DNA of 64,000 bases from Ancylobacter novellus (GCA_003241695.1 QFPN01000010.1:62001-126000); one strand, 5' to 3'. Shown: positions 8,123 through 16,804, numbered from the stretch's first letter. Numbers and translations are program-made. The notes: generated by a model not told the origin, from the sequence alone.

Positions 8123-8930
8123 CGCCGTTTCTGTCCGCCGTCTCGCCCGGCGCGGGCGCGAGACCGCTGATCTCGGTGACGAGCTTTCGCCTCAGCGCTC
8201 TCGCGAAATCCTCGTAGCCCTGCGCCGCGAGGATGAAGGCGCCGGGTCCGCCGATGACGTGGTCCTTGTACCAGCGGTCGATCGTGCTCGCCTCCTGGTC
8301 GGACATGCCCGGCAGTTCGCGGAGCCCGAAGCCTGGCTTGCGGAACGCCCCGACCCCGACGACGTCATTCTCCCCCGGAACCAGAATCGGCAGGCCGTTG
8401 ATGGTCGCGCCTGCCGCCAGCAGCGCGTCGCGCTCGTCCTCGACCTCACGGACGCTTCCGCAATTGTCGATCCCGTCGCCCGAGACGTCCACGATCACGC
8501 GCTCCGTCGGGGTCGGCAATCTGCGGACGAGCCGCTCCAGAACCGTCCGCATCATGCCGCCGATGCAGGTGAACTCTCCGGGCGTGCGCGGCAGCCTGCG
8601 GACGGCCGCGGCCACCTGGGCCGCGTCCTCCACGGAGGCGACCCGGCGCCAGTCGACCCCGATCTGCGCCGCGTCGGCCCATGTCACGATCGCCAGATAG
8701 ATCCCGGCGCCGCCGGAGGCCGAGATCGCGGAAAGCGTGACCGGATCCTCCAGCGCCTCGGCGACGCCCTCGCGCTGAAGATTGTAGCGCTCCTCGTCGA
8801 CGGAGCCCGACGTGTCGATCGACAGAACGAGCGCCGTCGCGGGCATGGAACCCGAGGTCTCGGCGCTTGAGGCGCCATAAAGGCAGACGATCCCGATCCA
8901 GACGAGGATCATGGCCGAGGCGATCCGCAT
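8097..8930 (-). CDS. DUF1194 VWA-like exported protein
   Basis: A 277-residue protein with an N-terminal hydrophobic leader and a von Willebrand A domain. The metal-site motif DTSGS (D39, S41, S43) and VDVSGDGIDNC are typical of DUF1194, whose function is unknown. The open frame extends to 9062, but ATG at 8930 begins the signal peptide and follows GGAAG. It runs toward apbE and its last 26 bases overlap the end of that gene. VWA proteins often help assemble metal or cofactor proteins; whether this one serves the neighbouring quinoprotein system is not shown. Confidence 0.82.
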   Translation of the reverse strand: MRIASAMILVWIGIVCLYGASSAETSGSMPATALVLSIDTSGSVDEERYNLQREGVAEALEDPVTLSAISASGGAGIYLAIVTWADAAQIGVDWRRVASVEDAAQVAAAVRRLPRTPGEFTCIGGMMRTVLERLVRRLPTPTERVIVDVSGDGIDNCGSVREVEDERDALLAAGATINGLPILVPGENDVVGVGAFRKPGFGLRELPGMSDQEASTIDRWYKDHVIGGPGAFILAAQGYEDFARALRRKLVTEISGLAPAPGETADRNGVRSRRASR

Positions 8931-9160
8931 GCCGGCTTCCCCGAAAACCTTCCGAGCTTTTGAAAACCCTATCGCCTGCGCGCCGGCTCCTGCATTGGCC
9001 GCATGTACGATACAGGGAGGAAGTCCGGCACGGCGGATCGGCGCGTGTTCCATAAGATACACACTCCTTGCGGGCGCGCCGGCTAGGTATTTCTACGCAT
9101 GACGCCGCATATGATCGGCCGAATAAGAACGCGCCTTCGGCTACCGGAGGCTTTCCCGAA

Positions 9161-9633
9161 ATGCGCATGCTGTTCATCGCAGCGGCGAGCGTCGCGCTCG
9201 TCGGCTGCGCGTCGATCACCCGCGGCGCCACCAACCAGATCACCGTCACCACCGAGCCGGCCGGAGCCGCCGTGCGCACCTCGATGGCGCATTCCTGCCC
9301 CCAGAGCCCCTGCACCTTCCAGGTGAACCGCAAGGACGAGTTCGTCGTCACGGCGTCGAAGCCCGGCTTCAAGGACGGCTCCATGCCCGTGAAAACGCGC
9401 GTGGCGGGTTCGGGCGCCGCGGGCTTCGCCGGCAACGTGCTGGTGGGCGGCGTCATCGGAATGGGCGTCGACGCCGCGACCGGCGCGACGCTCGAGCATT
9501 ACCCCAATCCGGTGGTGATCGCGCTCGAGCCGATCCAGTCGCCGACGCCGGCAAGGGCGGCCCGAAGCGCGCGCGGCCCGCGGGCCCGAAGATCACCCAC
9601 GCGAGCCCCGCCCCGGCGAAGCCGTCGAGCTGA
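9161..9633 (+). pseudogene. small lipoprotein gene with apparent one-base deletion near its 3' end
   Basis: The start at 9161 has GGAGG ten bases upstream and encodes a lipoprotein signal with lipobox LVGC, then ASITRGATNQITV and a PEGA-like stretch (TTEPAGAAV, VTASKPGFKDGS) with a Gly-rich turn. The frame is normal until about 9540, then becomes a run of Arg/Pro/Ala codons that stays open to 10588 through the next two genes. Moving down one frame near 9550 restores a sensible tail (GPKITHASPAPAKPSS) ending at TGA 9631–9633. One missing base in the G/C run near 9554–9560 would explain both facts. It may be a real mutation or a sequencing error. Function unknown; related rhizobial lipoproteins are uncharacterised. 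Confidence 0.65.
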
Positions 9634-9646
9634 CGTCCGGGACGCT

Positions 9647-9961
9647 TCAACTCGGCGTCGCGCCGATCTTGCCAAGAACCTCCGGCGGGATGTCGAACTG
9701 CCGGATCACGTCGTCATGGCGACGCCAGCCCGACAGTTCGCGCTGGATGAAATGGGCCTGCGCCGCGGCGGCCGCGGCGTAGGCCAGCGCACGGCGTTCT
9801 TCGCGCGGCTCGGCGCAGGCGCGAAGCGCCGCGAGCGCCTTTTCGAGCGCCGCGCCGGACCGGCCGAGCGCCGAGGCCTTCTCGGCGAGAATCTCGGCGT
9901 CGAGCGTGTCGGCGCCCGAGCGCAGCAGATCGGCGAATGGCGGGAGCGGAGCGCGATTCAT
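9647..9961 (-). CDS. DUF6665-like small protein
   Basis: A 104-residue helical, Ala-rich protein (ILAEKASALGRSGAAL, AHFIQRELSGWRRHDD, IPPEVLGKIGATPS). The pattern resembles the DUF6665 proteins of Hyphomicrobiales, which have no known function. The ATG at 9961 is chosen because the residues before it are Arg-rich and look like non-coding sequence. It lies convergent with the lipoprotein gene, 13 bp from that gene's restored stop. No signal peptide or membrane segment is visible. Confidence 0.65.
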   Translation of the reverse strand: MNRAPLPPFADLLRSGADTLDAEILAEKASALGRSGAALEKALAALRACAEPREERRALAYAAAAAAQAHFIQRELSGWRRHDDVIRQFDIPPEVLGKIGATPS

Positions 9962-10124
9962 CGACCGGAGCTTACGGACGCGCCTGCCGGGAATCGAGCG
10001 CCGCGCGACGCTTCCCGCCCTGGCGCTTCGTCCGCCTCGTCGGAACGGATGCCGGCGACAGGTGTTGCGTCGACAGGAAGCGCTTCGCGACGTCGCGGGG
10101 GCGCGCCAGCATTCGAGACGCCCC

Positions 10125-11480
10125 ATGCCAGCATCCGTCCCCCGCCTGTTGATCCTCTCCACGCTCGCGATCGGCCTCGCAGCCTGCAACGAGAAGGCGA
10201 AGACGCCCGTCGCCGAAGGCTACGGCCCGAACCCGACCCTGCCGGAACCGGTGACGAGCTGGATACCGACGGTCAAAGTCGCGAACGCCGTCGGCTGGAA
10301 GGGAGACGCCAGGCCGACCGCCGCGCCCGGCATGCAGGTGACGGCGTTCGCGACCGGGCTCGACCATCCGCGCCGCGTCTACGCGCTGCCGAACGGCGAC
10401 GTTCTCGCCGTGGAGACGGCGGAACCGGAGAAGGAGGTGAAGCCCTCGGGGCCCAAGGCCTGGTTCCAGAGCTTCTTCATGAACAAGGCCGGCGCGAAGG
10501 TTCCGAGCGCCAACCGCATCGTCCTGCTGCGCGACGCCGACGGCGACGGCAAGGCGGAGTTCCGCTCGACCCTTCTCGCCGGGCTTAATTCGCCCTTCGG
10601 CGTCGTCCTGTCGAACGGAACGCTCTACGTCGCCAACGCCGACGGCGTGGTGAGCGCGCCCTACCGGGACGGCGACACCGAGATCAGGGAAGCCCCGCAG
10701 AAGGTCGCCGACCTGCCCGGCGGCCCGCGCAACCACCACTGGACCAAGGATCTGACGGCCTCGAAGGACGGAACGAAGCTCTACGCCACCGTCGGCTCGA
10801 ATTCGAACGTGGCCGAAAACGGCATGGAGGAGGAGAAGGACCGCGCCGCGATCATCGAGATCGACGTCGCCTCGAAGAGGACGCGGCTGTTCGCCTCCGG
10901 CCTGCGCAACCCGAACGGCCCGGCCTGGAACCCCGCGACCGGCGAGCTCTGGGTGGTGGTCAACGAGCGCGACGAGATCGGCTCAGACCTCGTGCCCGAC
11001 TACATGACGTCGGTGAAGGACGGCGGTTTCTACGGCTGGCCCTACAGCTATTACGGCAAGCATGTGGACAATCGCGTGAAACCGCCCCGTCCGGATCTCG
11101 TCGAGAAGGCGATCGTCCCGGACTACGCGCTCGGCGCGCACACCGCCTCGCTCGGGCTGATCTTCAACGAGGGCGGGTTGTTCGGCGAGAAATACGCCGG
11201 CGGCGCGTTCGTCGGCCAGCATGGCTCGTGGAACCGCAATCCGCCGAGCGGATACAAGGTGGTGTTCGTGCCGTTCAGGGACGGCAAGCCGAACGGCGCG
11301 CCCGAGGACGTTCTCACCGGCTTCCTCAACAAGGACGGCGAAGCGCAGGGCCGCCCCGTGGGCGTCGCGATCGACAAGGCGGGCGCGCTGCTCGTCGCCG
11401 ACGACGTCGGAAACGCAGTGTGGCGGGTGACGCCCGCGCAGGCGGCGGCGCAGGCGGGCGAAGTGAAGCCGCAGGGCTGA
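10125..11480 (+). CDS. lipoprotein PQQ-dependent sugar/sorbosone dehydrogenase family protein
   Basis: A 451-residue lipoprotein with lipobox LAAC near residue 18, followed by a six-bladed propeller of the soluble glucose/sorbosone dehydrogenase class. Landmarks are GLDHPRRVYALPNGDVL, LLRDADGDGKAE, SGLRNPNGPAWNP, GELWVVVNERDE, a YGWPYSYYG-type turn and GQHGSWNRNPPSGYKV, which together form the PQQ/calcium pocket in relatives. ATG at 10125 is the only start giving a lipoprotein leader. The substrate cannot be told from sequence. Its presence next to the PQQ alcohol dehydrogenase module strengthens the view that PQQ is made or imported by this organism. A hairpin with a T-rich tail follows at 11523. 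Confidence 0.86.
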   Translation: MPASVPRLLILSTLAIGLAACNEKAKTPVAEGYGPNPTLPEPVTSWIPTVKVANAVGWKGDARPTAAPGMQVTAFATGLDHPRRVYALPNGDVLAVETAEPEKEVKPSGPKAWFQSFFMNKAGAKVPSANRIVLLRDADGDGKAEFRSTLLAGLNSPFGVVLSNGTLYVANADGVVSAPYRDGDTEIREAPQKVADLPGGPRNHHWTKDLTASKDGTKLYATVGSNSNVAENGMEEEKDRAAIIEIDVASKRTRLFASGLRNPNGPAWNPATGELWVVVNERDEIGSDLVPDYMTSVKDGGFYGWPYSYYGKHVDNRVKPPRPDLVEKAIVPDYALGAHTASLGLIFNEGGLFGEKYAGGAFVGQHGSWNRNPPSGYKVVFVPFRDGKPNGAPEDVLTGFLNKDGEAQGRPVGVAIDKAGALLVADDVGNAVWRVTPAQAAAQAGEVKPQG

Positions 11481-11493
11481 GCGCGAGGCCCCG

Positions 11494-11607
11494 TCCCGGC
11501 CGAAGAGCCGGGACCCACGACCACGGCGCGTTCCGGAGAAGCCCGGAGCGCGCCGTTTCTCTTTGTGAACCCTCGACGTTCATGGGTCCCGGCTCTTCGG
11601 CCGGGAC
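11494..11607. repeat. REP-pair (BIME-like) element, type 1
   Basis: Two copies of a 25-base palindromic unit lie head to head: GTCCCGGC…GCCGGGACCCA at 11494–11518 and its exact reverse complement at 11583–11607. The unit's loop is CGAAGA. The space between them holds a separate hairpin (11523–11552). A second element with the same outer sequence but another loop lies at 13591–13697. The arrangement is that of intergenic REP/BIME repeats. Confidence 0.85.
11523..11565 (+). terminator. probable rho-independent terminator of the PQQ sugar dehydrogenase gene
   Basis: A GC-rich hairpin (ACGGCGCG … CGCGCCGT, with an inner CCGG/CCGG stem) is followed by TTTCTCTTT on the plus strand. It sits 43 bases after the stop of the gene ending at 11480 and inside the REP pair. 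Confidence 0.65.
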
Positions 11608-11619
11608 GCGAGGCCCGCG

Positions 11620-12708
11620 CTATCCCTGCCCCAGCAACCGGCCGACCACCCGCGAGGTGTAGTCCACCATCGGCACGATGCGCGCATAGTTGAGGCGCGT
11701 CGGGCCGATGACGCCGAGCACGCCGACGATCTTCTTGTCGCCGTCGCGGAACGGCGCCGCGATCATCGAGGAGCCGGACAGCGAGAACAGCTTGTTCTCC
11801 GAACCGATGAAGATCCTGACCCCGTCGGCGTCCTCGGCGCGGCCGAGCAGCTCGATCACGTCCTTCTTGCCTTCGAGATCGTCGAGCAGCAGACGCACGC
11901 GCTCGAGGTCCTCGAGCGCCTTCAGGTCCTCGAGCAGGTTCGCCTGTCCGCGCACGATGAGCTGGCGGGGATGGTCGCCGCCGCCGGCCCAGCCCGCGAG
12001 CCCCGCCTCGACGACGCGCGCCGACAGTTCGTCGAGCTGCCGCTCGGCCGAGGCGAGCGCCTCCGCGATGGCGGCCTTGGCTTCGGCGAGGGTGCGGCCG
12101 CGCATGCGCCCGTTGAGGAAGTTGGTGGCCTCGACCAGCGCCGAGGGCGGCAGCCCCGCGGGGAGCGGCAGCAGGCGGTTCTCGACCGAGCCGTCCTCGC
12201 CGACCAGCACGGCGAGCGCCTTGCCCGGTTCGAGCGGCACGAACTCGATGTGCTTGATCGCCGGGTCCTGCTTGCTCGCCACCACGACGCCCGCGCCGCG
12301 CGAAAGGCCTGACAGCAGCGCGGAGGCGTCGGTGAGGATCTCCTCGACCGATCGCGGATGGTTCGCGCCGACGACCTGCCGTTCGATGGCGGATCGGTCG
12401 TCGGGGGATAGGTCGCCGATCTCCAGCATCGCGTCGACGAAGAAGCGCAGGCCGAGCTCGGTCGGCAGCCGCCCGGCGCTGACATGCGGCGCGTAGATCA
12501 GGCCGAGCGCTTCGAGGTCCGCCATGACGTTGCGAACCGAGGCCGGCGACAGCGACACCGACAAGAGCCGCGAGATGTTGCGCGAGCCCAGCGGCTCTCC
12601 GGTCTGGAGATAGCCGTCGACGATGCGCCGGAAAATGTCGCGCGAGCGCCGGTCGAGCTGGGAGAAGCCGGCGGCGGTCGCGTCGAGCAGGGGGCGTTCA
12701 ATCGACAT
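11620..12708 (-). CDS. hrcA: heat-inducible transcription repressor HrcA
   Basis: A 362-residue repressor of groESL/dnaK-type heat-shock genes that binds CIRCE operators. The N-terminal winged helix is clear (DIFRRIVDGYLQTGEPLGSR, SPASVRNVMADLEALGLI, HVSAGRLPTELG), followed by the GAF-like and C-terminal HrcA domains (VVASKQDPAIKHIEFVPL, IGPTRLNYARIVPMVDY). Length is normal for the family. It is divergent from rph with 142 bp between them. No CIRCE inverted repeat was found in the window, so its targets lie elsewhere. Confidence 0.96.
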   Translation of the reverse strand: MSIERPLLDATAAGFSQLDRRSRDIFRRIVDGYLQTGEPLGSRNISRLLSVSLSPASVRNVMADLEALGLIYAPHVSAGRLPTELGLRFFVDAMLEIGDLSPDDRSAIERQVVGANHPRSVEEILTDASALLSGLSRGAGVVVASKQDPAIKHIEFVPLEPGKALAVLVGEDGSVENRLLPLPAGLPPSALVEATNFLNGRMRGRTLAEAKAAIAEALASAERQLDELSARVVEAGLAGWAGGGDHPRQLIVRGQANLLEDLKALEDLERVRLLLDDLEGKKDVIELLGRAEDADGVRIFIGSENKLFSLSGSSMIAAPFRDGDKKIVGVLGVIGPTRLNYARIVPMVDYTSRVVGRLLGQG

Positions 12709-12850
12709 GGGGCGAGCGGGGCGGATGCGTCACGCCTCCTAGCATTGTGGCTTCGCGCGCCGGGATCAAGCGTCTGCGCGCTTGCGGGCCGCCCGCCCAG
12801 GAGGCAGAAGAGCGCCGTTCGCCTCAAGCGCTGGAAAGAAGCCGTCCGAA

Positions 12851-13570
12851 ATGTCGATCCGTCCGTCGAACCGCGCGCCCGACGCCATGCGCCCCGTTTC
12901 GCTCGAGCGCGGCGTCGCGCGCTACGCCGAAGGCTCATGCCTCGTGAAGTTCGGCGAGACCCACGTGCTCTGCGCCGCGAGCCTCGAAGACAAGGCGCCG
13001 GGCTGGCTGCGCGGACAGGGCCGCGGCTGGGTGACGGCCGAATACGCCATGCTGCCGCGCGCGACCCACGAGCGCACCCGCCGCGAGGTGACGTCCGGCA
13101 AGCCTTCGGGCCGCACGCAGGAGATCCAGCGGCTGATCGGGCGTTCGCTTCGCGCCGTCGTCGACCTGAAGGCGCTCGGCGAACGCCAGATCACGGTCGA
13201 CTGCGACGTGCTGCAGGCCGACGGCGGCACCCGCACGGCCTCGATCACCGGCGCCTGGGTCGCGCTGCACGACTGCCTCGCCTGGATGAAGGCGCGCGAC
13301 ATGCTGAAGGGTCCGGCGCTAAAGGACCATGTCGCGGCGATCTCCTGCGGGATCTACAAGGGGACGCCCGTCGCCGATCTCGACTACGCCGAGGACTCGT
13401 CCTGCGAGACCGACGCCAACTTCGTGCTGACCGGCTCGGGCGGCATCGTCGAGGTGCAGGGCACCGCCGAGGGCGCGCCGTTCTCGGAAGAAGAGCTCAT
13501 CGAGCTGCTGCGCCTCGCCAAGGGAAGCTGCGCGCAGCTCGTCGAGCTGCAGAAGCTGGCTGTCGCGTGA
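12851..13570 (+). CDS. rph: ribonuclease PH
   Basis: A 239-residue phosphorolytic 3'-exoribonuclease that trims tRNA 3' ends. Family hallmarks are LERGVARYAEGSCLVKFG, EYAMLPRATHER, the Arg-rich RTQEIQRLIGRSLRAVVD phosphate-binding segment, DCDVLQADGGTRTASITGA and VDLDYAEDS-type catalytic acid residues. ATG at 12851 gives the normal N-terminus. It is followed by a REP pair and then rdgB, an order conserved in alphaproteobacteria (hrcA–rph–rdgB–hemW). Confidence 0.97.
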   Translation: MSIRPSNRAPDAMRPVSLERGVARYAEGSCLVKFGETHVLCAASLEDKAPGWLRGQGRGWVTAEYAMLPRATHERTRREVTSGKPSGRTQEIQRLIGRSLRAVVDLKALGERQITVDCDVLQADGGTRTASITGAWVALHDCLAWMKARDMLKGPALKDHVAAISCGIYKGTPVADLDYAEDSSCETDANFVLTGSGGIVEVQGTAEGAPFSEEELIELLRLAKGSCAQLVELQKLAVA

Positions 13571-13590
13571 AGACACGTCGCTCCGCTCGC

Positions 13591-13697
13591 GTCCCGGCCT
13601 TGCGCCGGGACCCAGGAACTCGAGTCTCCGAGACTCGGGCGCTAAGCGCCCGGCTTGGAACGGGCGGTGGATATGGGTCCCGGCGCAAGGCCGGGAC
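13591..13697. repeat. REP-pair (BIME-like) element, type 1
   Basis: A 24-base palindromic unit at 13591–13614 (GTCCCGGC…GCCGGGACCCA, loop CTTGC) faces its exact reverse complement at 13674–13697. It fills the rph–rdgB gap. The outer arms match those at 11494–11607 but the loops differ, so each pair has kept its own two copies identical. Confidence 0.85.
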
Positions 13698-13715
13698 CCG
13701 AGGGCGGAGCGTGCG

Positions 13716-14375
13716 ATGACCCTCCCCCCCCTCGGACCGCGCCTCGTCATCGCGACCCACAACGCCGGAAAGCTGCGGGAATTCCGCGAGCTGCTGGCGC
13801 TGTTCCCGATCGAGCTCGTCTCGGCCGGCGAACTCGGCCTGCCGGAGCCCGCCGAGACCGGCACCACCTACGCCGAGAACGCCCGCATCAAGGCGGAGGC
13901 CGCGGCGGACGCCTCGGGCCTGCCGGCGCTCGCCGACGACAGCGGCCTCTGCGTGCATGCGCTGTGGGGCGCGCCCGGCATCTTCTCGGCGCGCTGGGCG
14001 GGTGAGGCCAAGGACTTCGACGCCGCCATGCTGCGGGTCGAGGAAGATCTGCGCGACCGCGGCGCCGACGCGCCGGAAGACCGCGAAGCCGCCTTCGTGG
14101 CCGCGCTGTCGCTCGCGTGGCCGAGCGGCGAATCCATCGACATCGAGGGCTCGGTCGCGGGCGCGATCGTCTGGCCGCCGCGGGGCGACCTCGGCTTCGG
14201 CTACGATCCGATCTTCCTGCCGGAGGGCCATCACCGCACCTTCGGCGAGATGACCGCGGACGAAAAGCACGGCGTCGAATGGGACGAGGCCGGCCGCGCC
14301 ACGGGTCTCTCCCACCGCGCCCGGGCCTTCGGCGAGCTGATCGCCCTGCTGTTCCCGGAAGGTCCGCCGCGATGA
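13716..14375 (+). CDS. rdgB: XTP/dITP diphosphatase (RdgB/HAM1)
   Basis: A 219-residue house-cleaning pyrophosphatase that removes inosine and xanthosine triphosphates. Motifs: ATHNAGKLREF at the N-terminus (nucleotide binding), ENARIKAEAAA, ADDSGLCVHALWGAPG, GFGYDPIFLPEG and LSHRARAFGEL. Length is normal. The stop overlaps the hemW start by four bases (ATGA), so the two are translationally coupled. GGAG lies just upstream of the ATG. Confidence 0.96.
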   Translation: MTLPPLGPRLVIATHNAGKLREFRELLALFPIELVSAGELGLPEPAETGTTYAENARIKAEAAADASGLPALADDSGLCVHALWGAPGIFSARWAGEAKDFDAAMLRVEEDLRDRGADAPEDREAAFVAALSLAWPSGESIDIEGSVAGAIVWPPRGDLGFGYDPIFLPEGHHRTFGEMTADEKHGVEWDEAGRATGLSHRARAFGELIALLFPEGPPR

Positions 14376-15520
14376 CCGAGCCGGGCTTCGGGGTGTATGT
14401 GCACTGGCCGTTCTGCGCCTCGAAGTGCCCCTATTGCGACTTCAACAGCCATGTCCGCCACCGCGGCTGGGACGAGCCGCGCTTCCTCGCCGCCTTCCGG
14501 CGCGAGATCGCGCATATGGCGGCGCTCACGCCGGGACGCACGGTCTCCTCGATCTTCTTCGGCGGCGGCACGCCGTCGCTGATGCTGCCTGAGACCGTCG
14601 GCGGGATTCTCGACGCGATCGGCGAGAACTGGGAGGTCGAGACGCAAGTCGAGGTGACGCTCGAAGCCAATCCGACCAGCGTCGAGGCCGAGCGCTTCCG
14701 CGGCTATCGCGCGGCGGGCGTCGACCGCGTCTCGCTCGGCGTGCAGTCGCTGGTCGCGGCCGACCTCGCGGCGCTCGGGCGGCTGCACTCGGTGGACGAG
14801 GCGATGGCGGCGCTCGACGTCGCGACGGACATCTTTCCGCGCGTCTCCTTCGACCTGATCTACGCCCGCCCGGGCCAGACGCCCGAGATGTGGGGCGAGG
14901 AGCTGCGCGAGGCGATCGCCCGCGGCACCGAGCATCTGTCGCTCTACCAGCTCACCATCGAGGAAGGCACGCCCTACGAGGCGCTGCACCGCGCCGGCAA
15001 GATCCGCACGCCGGACGAGGCGACGGCGCGCGCGCTCTGGGACATGACGCAGGAGACCTGCGAAGCCGCGGGCCTTCCGGCCTACGAGATCTCGAACCAC
15101 GCCCGCCCCGGCGCCGAGAGCCGCCACAACCTCGTCTACTGGCGCTACGGCGAATATGCCGGCGTCGGCCCCGGCGCGCATGGACGGCTGATCGTGAACG
15201 GCGCGCGCCGGGAACTGTCGACCGAGCGCAATCCCGAGCTCTGGGCGAGCGCCGTCGAGGCCGACGGCTCCGGGCTGGTGGTGGACGAGGCGCTCGGCCT
15301 CGAGGCGCAGGGCGACGAATTCCTGCTGATGGGGCTGCGCCTGAAGGAAGGCATCGACCTCGCGCGCTTCATCACGGTGTCGGGCCGGCGCATCGACGAT
15401 CGCCGCATCGACGACCTCGTGATGGACGGCATGGTGGAGCGCGTCGGCAAGACCCGGCTGCGCGTGACGCCCGAGGGCTTTCCGGTGCTCGACGCGGTGG
15501 TGGCGGATCTGGCGAGCTGA
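14372..15520 (+). CDS. hemW: radical SAM haem chaperone HemW
   Basis: A 382-residue protein of the coproporphyrinogen III oxidase-like radical SAM family, which in characterised members is a haem-delivery chaperone. The iron-sulfur motif is CASKCPYCDF, with FFGGGTPSL and LEANPTS following. The extra cysteine after the third one, seen in true HemN, is replaced (CDFNSH), as is usual in HemW. The C-terminal HemN domain (LGLRLKEGIDL, RRIDDLVMDGMVER) is present. Translation overlaps rdgB. Confidence 0.93.
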   Translation: MTEPGFGVYVHWPFCASKCPYCDFNSHVRHRGWDEPRFLAAFRREIAHMAALTPGRTVSSIFFGGGTPSLMLPETVGGILDAIGENWEVETQVEVTLEANPTSVEAERFRGYRAAGVDRVSLGVQSLVAADLAALGRLHSVDEAMAALDVATDIFPRVSFDLIYARPGQTPEMWGEELREAIARGTEHLSLYQLTIEEGTPYEALHRAGKIRTPDEATARALWDMTQETCEAAGLPAYEISNHARPGAESRHNLVYWRYGEYAGVGPGAHGRLIVNGARRELSTERNPELWASAVEADGSGLVVDEALGLEAQGDEFLLMGLRLKEGIDLARFITVSGRRIDDRRIDDLVMDGMVERVGKTRLRVTPEGFPVLDAVVADLAS

Positions 15521-15530
15521 CGCCTCGGGT

Positions 15531-16088
15531 TCAGCCGCCGAGCCGCGCCTTCATGCGAGCGACCATGCCCGAAAAGGCCGCCGGCTCGTCGAGCGAGCGC
15601 GCGAGCACGATCGCGCCCTGGACGCCCCCCACCGCGTCCTCGGCCGCGGCGCGGGCCGCTTCTTCGCTCCATCCGGCGCGCGTCAGCGCGATCGCCAGCG
15701 CCTCGATCCAGCGGGCGAAATAGGAGCGGATCGCCGCGCCGAAGCGGTCGCGCGCGTCGCTCAGCGCGAAGCCGCCCACGAGGCAGACGCGCCGGCCGGA
15801 GCGAAAATAGGCCTCCGTCGCGTCGAACATGCGCGCGATCCCCGGCCCCGCCGGATCGGCCTCGCGCAGGGGCGCGAAGATCTCGCGCTCGAACCAGGCG
15901 TCGATCTCGGAGAGCACCGCCTCGGCCATCTCGGCCTTCCCGCCGGGAAAGAAGTGATAGAGGCTCCCCCTCCCCAGCCCAGTGGCGGCGCCGATGAGGG
16001 CGAGGGTCGCGCCCTCGTAGCCGTGCTCGCGAAAACATTCGGCGAGCGCCGGCAGCACGTCGGCGCGCTCGGCGACGGTCTTGGCCAT
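15531..16088 (-). CDS. TetR/AcrR-family repressor, LmrA/YxaF-like
   Basis: A 185-residue regulator. The N-terminal helix-turn-helix has GYEGATLALIGAATGLGRGSLYHFFPGGK, split here as the typical TetR recognition region; the C-terminal GGVQGAIVLARSLDEPA resembles the LmrA/YxaF ligand domain. ATG at 16088 follows AGGAG and is preferred over the in-frame codon at 16136. The neighbouring gene at 16328–16795 has paired TACCGA-type sites over its start region, the likely operator. It is convergent with hemW, ten bases apart. Confidence 0.88.
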   Translation of the reverse strand: MAKTVAERADVLPALAECFREHGYEGATLALIGAATGLGRGSLYHFFPGGKAEMAEAVLSEIDAWFEREIFAPLREADPAGPGIARMFDATEAYFRSGRRVCLVGGFALSDARDRFGAAIRSYFARWIEALAIALTRAGWSEEAARAAAEDAVGGVQGAIVLARSLDEPAAFSGMVARMKARLGG

Positions 16089-16248
16089 GTCGATCGCTCC
16101 TGCGGCTCTCGGACCTGATCGAAAAATCACGTCCAACGCGTTCCGGTTGGCCGTGGCTGAGTCGAGGGGGGCGGCGCCGGATGAGGCGATGCGGACAAAG
16201 CCGCTCTACGCCTAAATTCGCCGCTCCGTTCTGAACCACCTCCACCCT

Positions 16249-16272
16249 TACCCTCCCGCAAGGGGGAGGGGC
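16249..16272. repeat. dispersed palindrome (CCCTCCC-GCAAG-GGGGAGGG type)
   Basis: A short perfect-stem palindrome with GCAAG loop lies between the TetR gene and the NTF2-like gene. This sequence type is a common dispersed intergenic hairpin in Hyphomicrobiales genomes. Only one copy was noticed here. Confidence 0.5.
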
Positions 16273-16327
16273 GGAAACGCCGCGGTCGTTTCGCAGAGGC
16301 CTTGCAAGCGAGAGAAAGGAAAGCGCC

Positions 16328-16795
16328 TCAGAGCCCGAGGTCGCCGAGGCCCGGATGATCGTCCGGCCGGCGGCCGAGCGGCCAGTGGTACCTTCGCTCG
16401 CTCTCGGCGATCGGCAGGTCGTTGATGCTGGCGATCCGCCGCCGCATCAGCCCCGCCTCGTCGAACTCCCAGTTCTCGTTGCCGTAGGAGCGGAACCAAT
16501 GACCGCTGTCGTCGCGCCATTCATAGGCGAAACGCACGGCGATGCGATTGTCGTGGAACGCCCAGACCTCCTTGATCAGCCGGTAGTCGAGCTCCCGCGC
16601 CCATTTGCGGGCGAGGAAGGCCTCGATGTCGGGGCGGCCCTTCAGGAATTCGGCGCGGTTCCGCCACTCGCTGTCCTCGGTATAGGCGAGCGCGACCTTC
16701 GCCGGGTCTCGCCCGTTCCAGGCGTCCTCGGCCATGCGCGCCTTCTGGGCGGCGGTCTCGGCGGTGAAGGGCGGGAAAGGCGGACGGCCCGACAT
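16328..16795 (-). CDS. nuclear transport factor 2-like protein (DUF1348)
   Basis: A 155-residue SnoaL/NTF2-fold protein (FTAETAAQKARMAEDAWNG, AYTEDSEWRNRAEFL, RFAYEWRDDSGHWFRSYGNENWEFD, GLMRRRIASINDLPI). This matches DUF1348, a small cytosolic family of unknown function whose genes are often next to a TetR regulator. ATG at 16795 is chosen over 16885 because the extra residues lack family similarity and would include the operator. It is transcribed toward the TetR gene and could be its main target. Confidence 0.82.
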   Translation of the reverse strand: MSGRPPFPPFTAETAAQKARMAEDAWNGRDPAKVALAYTEDSEWRNRAEFLKGRPDIEAFLARKWARELDYRLIKEVWAFHDNRIAVRFAYEWRDDSGHWFRSYGNENWEFDEAGLMRRRIASINDLPIAESERRYHWPLGRRPDDHPGLGDLGL

Positions 16796-16804
16796 CGGAC
16801 ATCT

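Noticed and set aside
9634..10588. Long C-terminal extension of the lipoprotein frame
   Set aside because: It overlaps two genes with better coding features and is made of Arg/Ala/Pro runs typical of a shifted frame.
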